From assembly GCA_949295025.1 (NCBI GenBank), contig CASFJK010000010.1, positions 1 to 54,229 on the forward strand: a DNA stretch of 54,229 nucleotides, written 5' to 3'. The stretch comes from an uncultured Pseudomonadota bacterium. Lineage in GTDB: Bacteria; Pseudomonadota; Alphaproteobacteria; RF32; CAG-239. Every line of letters begins with the position of its first letter. The first letter of the stretch is position 1. Both the position numbers and the translations under genes were made by a program. The notes under the pieces were generated by a model. The model worked only from the letters and a program-made list of their open reading frames with translations, searched no databases and was not told the DNA's origin. Below, piece after piece: positions 7,552 through 16,018 of the stretch.

Positions 7552-9594
7552 ATGACAGAAGAAAACAGCACAGAACAACTCCCGGAAGAAATCCAGGAAC
7601 CGATTCTGGAGTCGCAACCGGAAAAGGAAAAAGCTAAAAGCATTCTTCTAAAAGAAAGATATGACATTAACTTCAATCTTCCGTTAGAAAATCTCAATTC
7701 TAACGGAGCTTTAGCATATAAAGTTAATGATAGGATTGACTCTCGACGAGAATTGTTTGCTTTGATTTGCAATGAAGAAACCTGTCCCCGATCATCAATT
7801 TTACCATATTTAAAATCATTAGATCATCCTAATGTTATGAAACTAATTGAATATGGAATCATAAAAAATCCACTTACACATGGTAATAGTATTGCTCTCA
7901 TATATATTGTTCCTCAAGGTGGAAAAGTCATTGACCAACTTGAAAATCTTAATTTGAAAATTAATTTAGGCAAATTAAAACACATCATTTTCAGTTTAAT
8001 TTCTGCTGCCGAAGCTCTAAAAGGATATGGCATCACCCACCGTTCAATTCGTCCCGACAATCTATATTTCAAAAACAAAGAACTGACAGAAATTGTTGTA
8101 GGTGATTGTGCGGCTTCTTTTCCGGCATACCATCAACCCGGTGCATATGAAACCATAGAAAGCTTAATGTCTATGCCTGCCGGTCGCGGTAATGGTACTG
8201 AAAAAAATGATATGTACGCTATCGGAACAACATGTTTGCGCCTTATAAGTTCTCAAGAGCCTCTCGAAAACTTAAGTACGGCAGAAATAATCCGCTTAAA
8301 AATTAAAAAAGGCTCATTCAATGCTTTATCCGCAGATGAAAAAATACCAACCGGTTTGGTCCCTGTTTTTAAAGGTATGCTTACCGATGATAAAAATCTA
8401 CGCTGGAACTTTATCCAAACTTATAATTTTCTTGAAGGAAAAACACCTTATTTATCAAATTCTCCGTTACAAGAAAAATTAAAACGCTCTCTTACGATCA
8501 GTGGAGAAAAATGTTATTCTGCCAAAGAAGTTGCATACAATCTTTTCCTTCATCCTAATGATAGCTGGGATATCATTAAATCGGGCAAATTATTAGAATG
8601 GATTAAAAACGGTCTTGAGAGTGAAGATATTTACCATAATATTGAAAAAATAACTTCTCAGATAGATGAAAGTGCCAGTCACGATATCATCATCGCTCAA
8701 ATTTGCATTTTATTAGATCCGGCAGCTCCTATTCACATTCATGATATTTCTGTTTTTCCTGACGGAGTTTCAAAAGCTATCTATTATTGCATGCAACACA
8801 AAATTCCGCTGAACAATTTTCAAGAATTATTTACGACGGATCTTATTCGCAACTGGTATCTGGAACAACCGGATGTACGTTCTCCCATAAATTTATCTGA
8901 GTTAAAGATTAACATCAATCGTAAAGATATTGGCTATGGATTGGAGCGTATTATATACGACTTGGATGAGGATCTTCCATGTTTGAGCCCCTTACTTGGT
9001 AAAGAATATGTAAACAATGCGCCTCGTCTACTCAAGGCTCTTGATGCCAATTATCCCAATATCAAAGGAGAAATTCGTCCTTATGATAAAAATATTGTTG
9101 CTTTTTTAAGAAGCAAACTCGGCAAAAAAATTGATGGTATTATTCTTGATTTAAATGCCAACAAAGATAGTTTGCAAATATCTGCCATCATTCGTTTATA
9201 TGCCGACATTCAAAAGAAATATGGTCCAGCTCAGTTAAGTAATTTAGGTCAATGGTTATGTTTAATATCCAAACCCGTTATTGAAAGTTATCATAACTTA
9301 AAAATTCAAAAAGACATAAAAAAAGACTTGGCCAAAATATCAAAAAGTGGAAAAATCATAGAAATTTTCCAAGTTTTGGAAGATGCTGAGATAAAAGAAA
9401 AAGATAACAATATGTATAAAAAAATCCAAAAAGAGATTATTCTCTTATTGGCAGAAAAAAACAAACTGACGACTCAAAGCAACCGCATCATCGATGAGGC
9501 AAAAGAAAATGCTATCAAATTTGCCAGCATTTTGGCGGTTATGACTATGATTGCATCATTCACATTCAATTTAATTCAATGGATTTCACAATGA
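7552..9594 (+). CDS. Membrane-anchored protein with a degenerate Ser/Thr kinase domain
   Basis: This is a 680-residue protein. Residues about 55-300 follow the protein-kinase fold: a P-loop-poor N lobe, LDHPNVMKLIEYG (90-102), a catalytic-loop equivalent HRSIRPDN (163-170), a subdomain IX-like NDMYAIGTTCLRL (219-231), and an LRW motif near 282. Key catalytic residues are missing: the HRD aspartate is S165, the beta-3 lysine is not seen (FALIC), and the DFG position reads GDC. It is therefore most likely a pseudokinase, although an atypical active site cannot be excluded. Residues 300-650 are helical and unrecognised. A single C-terminal membrane helix (about 653-676) would leave the kinase-like domain in the cytosol. 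It overlaps the next membrane-protein gene, suggesting a joint complex. Confidence 0.75.
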   Translation: MTEENSTEQLPEEIQEPILESQPEKEKAKSILLKERYDINFNLPLENLNSNGALAYKVNDRIDSRRELFALICNEETCPRSSILPYLKSLDHPNVMKLIEYGIIKNPLTHGNSIALIYIVPQGGKVIDQLENLNLKINLGKLKHIIFSLISAAEALKGYGITHRSIRPDNLYFKNKELTEIVVGDCAASFPAYHQPGAYETIESLMSMPAGRGNGTEKNDMYAIGTTCLRLISSQEPLENLSTAEIIRLKIKKGSFNALSADEKIPTGLVPVFKGMLTDDKNLRWNFIQTYNFLEGKTPYLSNSPLQEKLKRSLTISGEKCYSAKEVAYNLFLHPNDSWDIIKSGKLLEWIKNGLESEDIYHNIEKITSQIDESASHDIIIAQICILLDPAAPIHIHDISVFPDGVSKAIYYCMQHKIPLNNFQELFTTDLIRNWYLEQPDVRSPINLSELKININRKDIGYGLERIIYDLDEDLPCLSPLLGKEYVNNAPRLLKALDANYPNIKGEIRPYDKNIVAFLRSKLGKKIDGIILDLNANKDSLQISAIIRLYADIQKKYGPAQLSNLGQWLCLISKPVIESYHNLKIQKDIKKDLAKISKSGKIIEIFQVLEDAEIKEKDNNMYKKIQKEIILLLAEKNKLTTQSNRIIDEAKENAIKFASILAVMTMIASFTFNLIQWISQ

Positions 9595-10085
9595 AAAAAA
9601 TAACCAAAAAGAAAAATGCTGATTTTAAAAAATCATTCAAATCATTGTCGACAGCCAGAAAAAGTTTATTATTCATTTTTTTGGCTCTGATGGCATCATC
9701 TATATTGCCCGCCATTATTGTCATTCTGATTGGTTTATTACCCACTTTAACCATTCTTTTTGTTGATCCTAAAAATTCAGCAAAATTAGTCATTGTCGGT
9801 TGTTTCAATTTATCCGGACTTTTTGTTTATTTAATCAACTTAATCAACCGCTTTAATATGGACGGAGCTTTTTCCATATTAGGCGATGTTTTTAATATGA
9901 TAATTATGTTAGGATCAGCAGCTCTCGGCTTTTTGGTTTATTATGAAATGCCAAATTTATTTGCTTATGTTGCCAAAAATTTTGCTCAAAGAAGATTGGT
10001 TCGCATTGATAAAGAATTAACAAAAATCACCGAAGATTGGGGTGATAATATTATAAATGAACAAATCAATAAAATTGGTAAATAA
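9591..10085 (+). CDS. Small membrane protein coupled to the pseudokinase
   Basis: This is a 164-residue protein with a basic N terminus (MKKITKKK), three or four hydrophobic segments (about 24-58, 63-84, 98-117) and a charged C-terminal tail that looks cytosolic. I do not recognise the family. Two starts are possible: 9579, and 9591, which makes an ATGA overlap with the pseudokinase stop. The latter is preferred as a classic coupling arrangement, with a weak GGA seven bases upstream. The gene ends five bases before the stop of the converging rpoH. Its position suggests that it works with the C-terminally anchored pseudokinase. Confidence 0.7.
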   Translation: MKKITKKKNADFKKSFKSLSTARKSLLFIFLALMASSILPAIIVILIGLLPTLTILFVDPKNSAKLVIVGCFNLSGLFVYLINLINRFNMDGAFSILGDVFNMIIMLGSAALGFLVYYEMPNLFAYVAKNFAQRRLVRIDKELTKITEDWGDNIINEQINKIGK

Positions 10086-10089
10086 ATTT

Positions 10090-10962
10090 TTATTTTGAAT
10101 AGATATAATTCTGCAATTTTTTAACAGAGTTTAGCTCAATTTGCCGAACTCTTTCTTTGGAAATATGATAATATTGGCTCAACTCATCCAATGTCACAGC
10201 TTTTTCTTCTAATCTTCTTTTAAATAAAATATCTTTTTCACGATTATTAAGACACTTAAAAGAAGACAAAAGCTTTTGATGTTGTATTCGATATTGTTCT
10301 CTTTGCCCTAACCTATCTTCTTGATTAGGTTTAGAATCCGCAACAAAATCCATCCATTCCCGTCCCTTATCTTCATCATGCGTAATCAAAGCATTTAAGG
10401 ATCCATCATGAGCTTTCATTCTCTCATTCATAGAAACCACATCTTTATGAGACACATCTAAACGCTGAGCAATGTCGGCAATAATATCATCTGTTAAATC
10501 AGTATCATTTACCAAATTCATTCTATCTTTAATTCTTCTTAAGTTGAAAAAAAGTTTTTTCTGTGCGGCTGTTGTACCAATTTTTACCAAAGACCAAGAA
10601 TTCAAAATATATTTTTGAACAGAAGCCTTTATCCACCACATGGCATATGTTGAAAATCGAAATCCTTTATCTGGATTAAATTTCTCAACGGCAGTTAACA
10701 ATCCCATATTTCCTTCAGCAATTAAATCGGCAATAGGCAATCCGTAACCTTTAAATTGAGCCACAATTTTTACCACCAATCGCAAATGCGAGGTTATCAG
10801 TTTATACGAAAGTTGAGGATTTTTTGTTTTTATATATTCTTGAGCAATGGAAAATTCTTCTTCGTAAGACAATATTGGAAACTGTTGAACACTGCGCAAA
10901 TAACGCGTTAAATTAATTTCGGGAGAAAAATCGAAACCGTTTATATCTTTTTTTCCAATCAT
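10090..10962 (-). CDS. rpoH: RNA polymerase heat-shock sigma factor (sigma-32)
   Basis: This alternative sigma factor of 290 residues directs heat-shock transcription. Region 2 includes NLRLVV-like SHLRLVVKIVAQF and the DLIAEGNMGLLTAVEKF and GFRFSTYAMWWIKASVQ segments (about 58-118). The RpoH box, which separates it from other group 2 sigmas, is QKKLFFNLR at 134-142. Region 4.2 (about 245-287) contains TLDELSQYYHISKERVRQIE. GAGGTG lies about seven bases before the ATG. It lies 125 bases downstream of rluD on the same strand, an order common in alphaproteobacteria. No convincing promoter was identified in that gap. RpoH in this group is often controlled at the translation level, which cannot be judged here. 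Confidence 0.97.
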   Translation of the reverse strand: MIGKKDINGFDFSPEINLTRYLRSVQQFPILSYEEEFSIAQEYIKTKNPQLSYKLITSHLRLVVKIVAQFKGYGLPIADLIAEGNMGLLTAVEKFNPDKGFRFSTYAMWWIKASVQKYILNSWSLVKIGTTAAQKKLFFNLRRIKDRMNLVNDTDLTDDIIADIAQRLDVSHKDVVSMNERMKAHDGSLNALITHDEDKGREWMDFVADSKPNQEDRLGQREQYRIQHQKLLSSFKCLNNREKDILFKRRLEEKAVTLDELSQYYHISKERVRQIELNSVKKLQNYIYSK

Positions 10963-11087
10963 AAAGCACCTCAGTCTAAACTTGTTAAAACCATGCTCTG
11001 ATAGGAAACATCTTAACTTAAAGTTGCAATAATAATAGTTCTTTATTTTCGATATCTGCTAACTAAAAAAGCCACAACCATAAAATA

Positions 11088-12065
11088 TTATATATTTTTC
11101 AACACATTATGTAATGTTTCAAAATCATTTGGAAATGAGGAACTAAAATTAACCCATGTTTGGCTTCTCGGATGGATAAAACCCAACGTTGTAGCGTGAA
11201 GAGCTTGTCTGGGAAATGTGTTTATATATTCTTTTGTTTCTTCTGAAAGCCCTTTTATTGTCGTTTTTTTACTTTTTACATAGGTCTGGTCTCCAATTAA
11301 ATTACAGCCGATTGAAGCCATATGAACCCTAATTTGATGAGTACGTCCAGTTTCTAAATTGCATTTAATCAAAGCCGCTATATTTTTAAAATTTTCTATA
11401 GTTTGATAATGCGTTACGGCATGTTTGCCACCATTGGAAAGTATGGTCATTTTCTTACGATCATACGGACTTCGTCCTATATTTCCCTCTATTTTTCCAT
11501 TTAATGGATTGGGAACACCATAAACCAAAGCATAATAAGTTCTTTCTATGGAGTGAGCAAAAAATTGTTCACTCAAGCACCGATGAGCAACATCATTTTT
11601 TGCAACCACCAACAACCCACTTGTATCTTTATCAATACGATGCACAATTCCCGGACGTTTTACCCCTCCCACACCGGATAAACTATCTCCGCAATGAAAT
11701 AAAAGTGCATTAACTAATGTTCCGTGTGTAGCTCCCGGAGCCGGATGCACAGTCATCCCTGCCGGTTTATTAACCACCACAATATCTTCATCTTCAAAAA
11801 CAATATCAAGAGGTATATTTTCCGGCTGCGGATCAGCTTCTACGGCCGGAGGAACAAAAACCTGATAAACATCTTCTTCTCGAACCTTAAACGAATTATC
11901 GGCAATAATATCATCATCACACGAAACATTGCCGTTTTTAATCAAACGCTGCAATTGAGAACGAGACATCTCTGGGAAAGAAAGTGCCAAGAACTTATCT
12001 ATCCGCAAACCTTTATAATCTTTATTAACTATTTGTGAGTTATATATAGTATTATCTTTTATCAT
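11088..12065 (-). CDS. rluD: 23S rRNA pseudouridine synthase RluD family
   Basis: This 325-residue enzyme isomerises uridines in 23S rRNA (positions 1911, 1915 and 1917 in E. coli). An N-terminal S4 RNA-binding domain (about 18-75, RIDKFLALSFPEMSRSQLQRLIKNG) is followed by the RluA-type catalytic domain. The catalytic aspartate is D145 in HRIDKDTSG (142-150), and the supporting GRTHQIRVH motif is near residue 235. The length matches the family. The start is preceded only by AT-rich sequence. It lies upstream of rpoH and is divergent from the DUF6476-like gene. RluC or another RluA-type specificity cannot be excluded, but the S4 domain and the rpoH neighbourhood favour RluD. Confidence 0.92.
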   Translation of the reverse strand: MIKDNTIYNSQIVNKDYKGLRIDKFLALSFPEMSRSQLQRLIKNGNVSCDDDIIADNSFKVREEDVYQVFVPPAVEADPQPENIPLDIVFEDEDIVVVNKPAGMTVHPAPGATHGTLVNALLFHCGDSLSGVGGVKRPGIVHRIDKDTSGLLVVAKNDVAHRCLSEQFFAHSIERTYYALVYGVPNPLNGKIEGNIGRSPYDRKKMTILSNGGKHAVTHYQTIENFKNIAALIKCNLETGRTHQIRVHMASIGCNLIGDQTYVKSKKTTIKGLSEETKEYINTFPRQALHATTLGFIHPRSQTWVNFSSSFPNDFETLHNVLKNI

Positions 12066-12159
12066 ATTTATCTATATGCTATTGTTATTCTTATCTACAA
12101 AATACAGAGAAATAATAATTTTGCAATAAAGATATTAAACAAAAACAACCGAGGGACAT

Positions 12160-12444
12160 ATGAACAAATTAAAACTCATAAGATTTATAGTTTTTGTACT
12201 AACATTTTTATTAATCTTTGGTACATTAACAATTCTTGGGCTGCTATACCAAAAGACACATAATAAAGCACCCGAAAATGCTCCTCTGATTAGCCTGAAA
12301 CAACCTCTCGGAAGTTATGTAAAAGAATTTCGTAGTGATGGTGAAAAGTTATATATTCTCACCGTTGGCGGTGGGCAAGAAGATCGCATCGTTATATATG
12401 ATGTTCAAAACAACCAAATTCTTTCTACCATAAAAATGAATTAG
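12160..12444 (+). CDS. DUF6476-like small membrane protein
   Basis: This is a 94-residue protein with one N-terminal membrane helix (about 8-31) and a short exported or periplasmic domain that ends in a beta-hairpin-like segment (LYILTVGGGQEDRIVIYDVQ). It resembles the DUF6476 family, small alphaproteobacterial proteins that I recall beside rluD. The Shine-Dalgarno GAGGGA is about five bases before the ATG. It ends ten bases before the next gene, so it may be the first gene of the locus that follows, or an independent gene that happens to be co-directional. Function unknown. Confidence 0.7.
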   Translation: MNKLKLIRFIVFVLTFLLIFGTLTILGLLYQKTHNKAPENAPLISLKQPLGSYVKEFRSDGEKLYILTVGGGQEDRIVIYDVQNNQILSTIKMN

Positions 12445-12454
12445 GGATAATAAC

Positions 12455-13384
12455 ATGAGTAATGCAATTTTAGAAGAAAAACCTCAAAATACTGAAGTTG
12501 AATCTCTATTTAATGATGATGACGATGCTGAGTTTGAAAAACTTTTGCAAGAATTTATTTCTTCTGAAATAACTGATGAAGACACTGAAACCATGGCTTC
12601 TGACTATAAAGAAGCACATAAACAAGAAGAAGCAGAGAAACTCTCTTTATCTGAAGAAATTGATGATATTCCTGTTGACGCATCCTCGTCCTCAAGCAAA
12701 CTGTACGAAGAAGAAAAAAACTTATTTGATGCCCACGAAAATTTTAGCAATGCCATTTTTCAAATTGCAGATAAAAACAATATAAAACGTCCTTCATTCA
12801 AAATTACAGAAGATTTATTATATCCGCGTTATAAACCTTATCTTGGTGAAAAATTCGGCTACGATTCTCTTGCTGGTTGGGATGTAATGATAAAAGCCTA
12901 CCCTACCAGAATTATGAATATTAACCCCGGAGCCAAAGATGAAGAACTTTTGGAATATGCGGAAAAAACAACCGATGAAGACTTACAAATGGCAATCATT
13001 TCTTATGTTGAAATTTTGATTGAATTGGAAAGTTGCGAAATAGCCTATGAAAAAAGAAGACTCAAAGCCAAAAGAAGAAAAATTGAAAAAGAAGTGATTG
13101 AAGAACATCAACGACGCATTGATAAAATGAAAAAATATATTTCAGCCATTGAAGAGAAAAAATTTCCTATAGATGCCGAAAAATTGATAAAAAACTACTT
13201 CAAAACCTCACGCAAAGATGCCGATGGTGCTTTCAAAGTTTTAACAAACAATCCGGCAACTTTTGCTCCAATTGAAACCAGTAAAATCAAAGACCGCTTT
13301 TTTGGACTCATTAAAGCCAAACCTGAAGATGGTATAAGAATCAATAAGGAATTAGGACTTTTCCTAAAAAAACTGAAAGTTTAA
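12455..13384 (+). CDS. Unknown acidic cytosolic protein of the coupling-ATPase locus
   Basis: This is a 309-residue protein with no signal or membrane segment. The first 90 residues are strongly acidic and probably disordered (runs such as NDDDDAEFEKL and a serine stretch near 76-80). The remainder looks helical, with a basic coiled-coil candidate at about 197-235 (EKRRLKAKRRKIEKEVIEEHQRRID). A good AGGGAT Shine-Dalgarno precedes the start. I do not recognise the family. It is followed after 78 bases by a promoter and the 660-residue gene. By position it could be an adaptor or chaperone-like partner of the VirD4-type ATPase four genes downstream; that is inference only. Confidence 0.65.
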   Translation: MSNAILEEKPQNTEVESLFNDDDDAEFEKLLQEFISSEITDEDTETMASDYKEAHKQEEAEKLSLSEEIDDIPVDASSSSSKLYEEEKNLFDAHENFSNAIFQIADKNNIKRPSFKITEDLLYPRYKPYLGEKFGYDSLAGWDVMIKAYPTRIMNINPGAKDEELLEYAEKTTDEDLQMAIISYVEILIELESCEIAYEKRRLKAKRRKIEKEVIEEHQRRIDKMKKYISAIEEKKFPIDAEKLIKNYFKTSRKDADGAFKVLTNNPATFAPIETSKIKDRFFGLIKAKPEDGIRINKELGLFLKKLKV

Positions 13385-13399
13385 TTTTAGAGAAAAATA

Positions 13400-13428
13400 T
13401 AGACAAAATATAAAAATAATGTTATATT
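13400..13428 (+). promoter_or_regulatory. Sigma-70-type promoter for the 13463 gene
   Basis: TAGACA (13400-13405) and TATATT (13423-13428) are spaced by 17 bases, 34 bases before the start codon. This suggests that the genes from 13463 to the terminator at 19575 form their own transcription unit. Confidence 0.65.
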
Positions 13429-13462
13429 TAAACCAAATGTAAAACAATTAAGGGTTAAAACC

Positions 13463-15445
13463 ATGTCAACCGCAGATGATATCAGAAAAATGACACAAAA
13501 TTTTGTTGAAAATAAAAGCCAAAGCAATCTCCAAAATATGAGTTTGGAAGTTTTATCTCAAAATTGGGCTTCTGCCAAAAAAGAACCTGATTTCGAACAA
13601 CAAAAACAAAATTTGTCTCAGAGCCTTTCTGATGAAATATTGCAAAACAAAATCAGCGAATATATGACCAATTTGGAATATGGACGTTTTTCTCCTGCCG
13701 ACTTTCCAAATATCACAGAATTCTGCGAAGAATTTGGTTATAAAAATGCCAATACTGATTTGAAATCCAAAATAGACAATTTAAAAGAAACCATGGAAAC
13801 ATGCCGCTTAAACATGCCTAAAGAGCTCACCGTCAAATTTGATGATCAACTGAAAGCTGGTTTTCCTCTTCCGCATTTGGATCAAGTTACAATCAGCGGC
13901 AATGTAGAGCAACTCAAAAACTTAGAAGATAAAAAATCATTAGTTGGTAAAAATTTTACTTTCACTGATGATAACAAAAATTTAATTGGCGGTGTTGAGT
14001 ATGATGACAAAAACAATGCTCACATTCTTTGTACAAATAGCGAAGGAAATGTTGTAGAATATAAGCTTTCTCCTGAAAATAAACTTTATCGCGTTAATGA
14101 TGATAAAACCGAACAAGAAATCAATCTAGAAAACAAAGAAGCTCTTTCAACACAAGATATTCGCGCTTATAACATTGCAAAATCGTCTCAAAAAGTTTGG
14201 AAAAAATTTATCAACAAAGAGCTTGATAAAAACATTCAAAAACCAACAACAAAATTCAATGAAGGTGGCATAAAAACGACTAAAGTCAATGAAGGTGAAG
14301 CAGAAGAAAATATACCTGCAGCCACAAAATTTGATGAAGGTGAAAGCAAGAAAAAAGAAGAAGGTGAATTAGGCAATGAAGATGCCAATCGCCACGCCTT
14401 CCCTAACAATGATTTTCAATGGAAAGAAGATGATATCATTAAAGTAATGTTCCAAGATTGGTTTTTGGCAGCAGCCAATAGTGCTACCAATTTTGCCTTA
14501 AACCATATTGAATATGCTGCAGCCGGAATTTGGGATACTATACAATCTTCATACAGAAATAGAAAATCTGATGATGATACTCCGAAAAAAGAAGAGAAAA
14601 AACCAGATATCACCCACCAGTTTTTTAACGGTATTGAAGATATTTCTCAACAAAGCATCACCAATCTTCAAACTGCGCATGATAATCAAGCAATCGTTGA
14701 TCAGGTCAAGGGCGGAAACGTCAAAGACACAGTCATCCAAAATGATTTATTACGCGACTTTGCTCAACAAACCGGAGTTGATGTTGAAGGTCTGTTAAAA
14801 CAAGGAGAGCCCGAAAAAACAGTTCCATTGTTAACAACAATGGCTGCTTTATATGCAAAATATACAGACACATATGCCAAAGCATCTATTCTGGATGAAA
14901 AAATGCATGATCATCATAGTTTTGAAAATGTAAACCCAGATGATTTATATGCACAAAAAAGAACAGAAGGCGGAAAAATTTTAAAAAGAATATTATATGA
15001 AGGTCTTAAAGAGAATCCGGAAAATAATAGTTTAAAATTTTTCCAAAAAACGCTTGAAAAAGCCAATAAAGACATGGATAGTGCTTATAAAACAAGTCTT
15101 AAAGATTATGACAAAGAAAACTATAGTGAGCATGGAAAAACTCCCAAAGACAACACAGTTTTACATGCTTATCAAGAAAATTTGAACAAACAAGAACCAA
15201 CAAGTTTATATGATTTTGCACGCGAACAATCTGACATAATCCGCAATAGAGATTATATCACCCAAGGCTTCAATATGGAAAAATCCGAATTAGACGCTGC
15301 AGAACAAAGCAACTTTATCAAACGTCAAAATCTTAAAAGAACTAAAGATTTTATCACCAAAGGTTTAGACCCGAACAAGAAAAAAGACATGATAAATATA
15401 ACCGATGGTATGATTGTACCACTCCGTCCACAAGGAAGAGAATAA
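13463..15445 (+). CDS. Unknown 660-residue protein of the coupling-ATPase locus
   Basis: This is a large hydrophilic protein with no signal peptide and no family I recognise. Its N-terminal third is helical and acidic. Residues about 160-215 look beta-rich (KNFTFTDDNKNLIGGVEYDD). A short degenerate repeat lies at 262-295: TTKFNEGG, TTKVNEGE, ATKFDEGE, then a lysine/glutamate spacer, like a flexible hinge. Residues 331-358 are moderately hydrophobic and alanine-rich. The C-terminal half is lysine-rich and helical. AAGGG precedes the ATG. It could be a substrate, an effector-like protein or a structural component of the locus; the sequence does not decide between these. Codon use is AT-rich, unlike the ATPase gene downstream. 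Confidence 0.65.
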   Translation: MSTADDIRKMTQNFVENKSQSNLQNMSLEVLSQNWASAKKEPDFEQQKQNLSQSLSDEILQNKISEYMTNLEYGRFSPADFPNITEFCEEFGYKNANTDLKSKIDNLKETMETCRLNMPKELTVKFDDQLKAGFPLPHLDQVTISGNVEQLKNLEDKKSLVGKNFTFTDDNKNLIGGVEYDDKNNAHILCTNSEGNVVEYKLSPENKLYRVNDDKTEQEINLENKEALSTQDIRAYNIAKSSQKVWKKFINKELDKNIQKPTTKFNEGGIKTTKVNEGEAEENIPAATKFDEGESKKKEEGELGNEDANRHAFPNNDFQWKEDDIIKVMFQDWFLAAANSATNFALNHIEYAAAGIWDTIQSSYRNRKSDDDTPKKEEKKPDITHQFFNGIEDISQQSITNLQTAHDNQAIVDQVKGGNVKDTVIQNDLLRDFAQQTGVDVEGLLKQGEPEKTVPLLTTMAALYAKYTDTYAKASILDEKMHDHHSFENVNPDDLYAQKRTEGGKILKRILYEGLKENPENNSLKFFQKTLEKANKDMDSAYKTSLKDYDKENYSEHGKTPKDNTVLHAYQENLNKQEPTSLYDFAREQSDIIRNRDYITQGFNMEKSELDAAEQSNFIKRQNLKRTKDFITKGLDPNKKKDMINITDGMIVPLRPQGRE

Positions 15446-15458
15446 CGTTTAGAAACAC

Positions 15459-15947
15459 ATGAAAAAAATATTAAAATACATAAGAACTACTATATCTCTA
15501 GGCATCTGGACATATCTTTATATGCTAATTTCCGGAAGTCTTTATATTTTTATATGGAATTTTAATATTTTTTCAGCAGATAATTGGAACATTGTCTATC
15601 GCTATTGGGAAAGCGGTGGTGTCATCCACACATGGAAAGATTATCTCCTACTGCTTTTCTTAATTGCCTATATTCCTTTTTGGTACATTGGTTGGAAATA
15701 TTTTCATAAATTAAACTTTTTGCAAATTTTATTGTGGCCGATTAATAAATATAATCAACACATGATTGAAAAATATGGTGCAGATTCCAATCATATTGTT
15801 TTAAAATATATGGGCACAGGCGGCATAAAGATTGAAGAAGAAATAGAAATAAAATCAAAACCCAAAACCAAAATAGAAACCGATGCCGAAGTAAACAAAA
15901 TTCGCTCAGCAATAGCTGAAAAAATAAATTCTGTAAAACATAAATAA
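15459..15947 (+). CDS. Membrane protein, paralogue of the next gene
   Basis: This is a 162-residue protein with two predicted membrane segments (about 11-34 and 62-80) and a charged cytosolic tail (residues 95-162, lysine/glutamate-rich). Its first 100 residues align with the first 105 of the gene at 16019: an N-W-x-F-x-I-F-type start, then x-W-x(6)-W-x-S-G-x-x-I, a K before the second helix, and I-P-x-W-x-x-G-W at its end. The start is 13 bases after the previous stop, with no clear Shine-Dalgarno. The family is unknown to me. It appears to be the short member of a tandem duplication that lacks the C-terminal domain of its neighbour. Confidence 0.7.
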   Translation: MKKILKYIRTTISLGIWTYLYMLISGSLYIFIWNFNIFSADNWNIVYRYWESGGVIHTWKDYLLLLFLIAYIPFWYIGWKYFHKLNFLQILLWPINKYNQHMIEKYGADSNHIVLKYMGTGGIKIEEEIEIKSKPKTKIETDAEVNKIRSAIAEKINSVKHK

Positions 15948-16018
15948 AAAGATAAACACTTTTTAATAAATGAGATATAAAATAAAGGAAGGTCTGCAAA
16001 GATCATAAGGAGTAAAAC

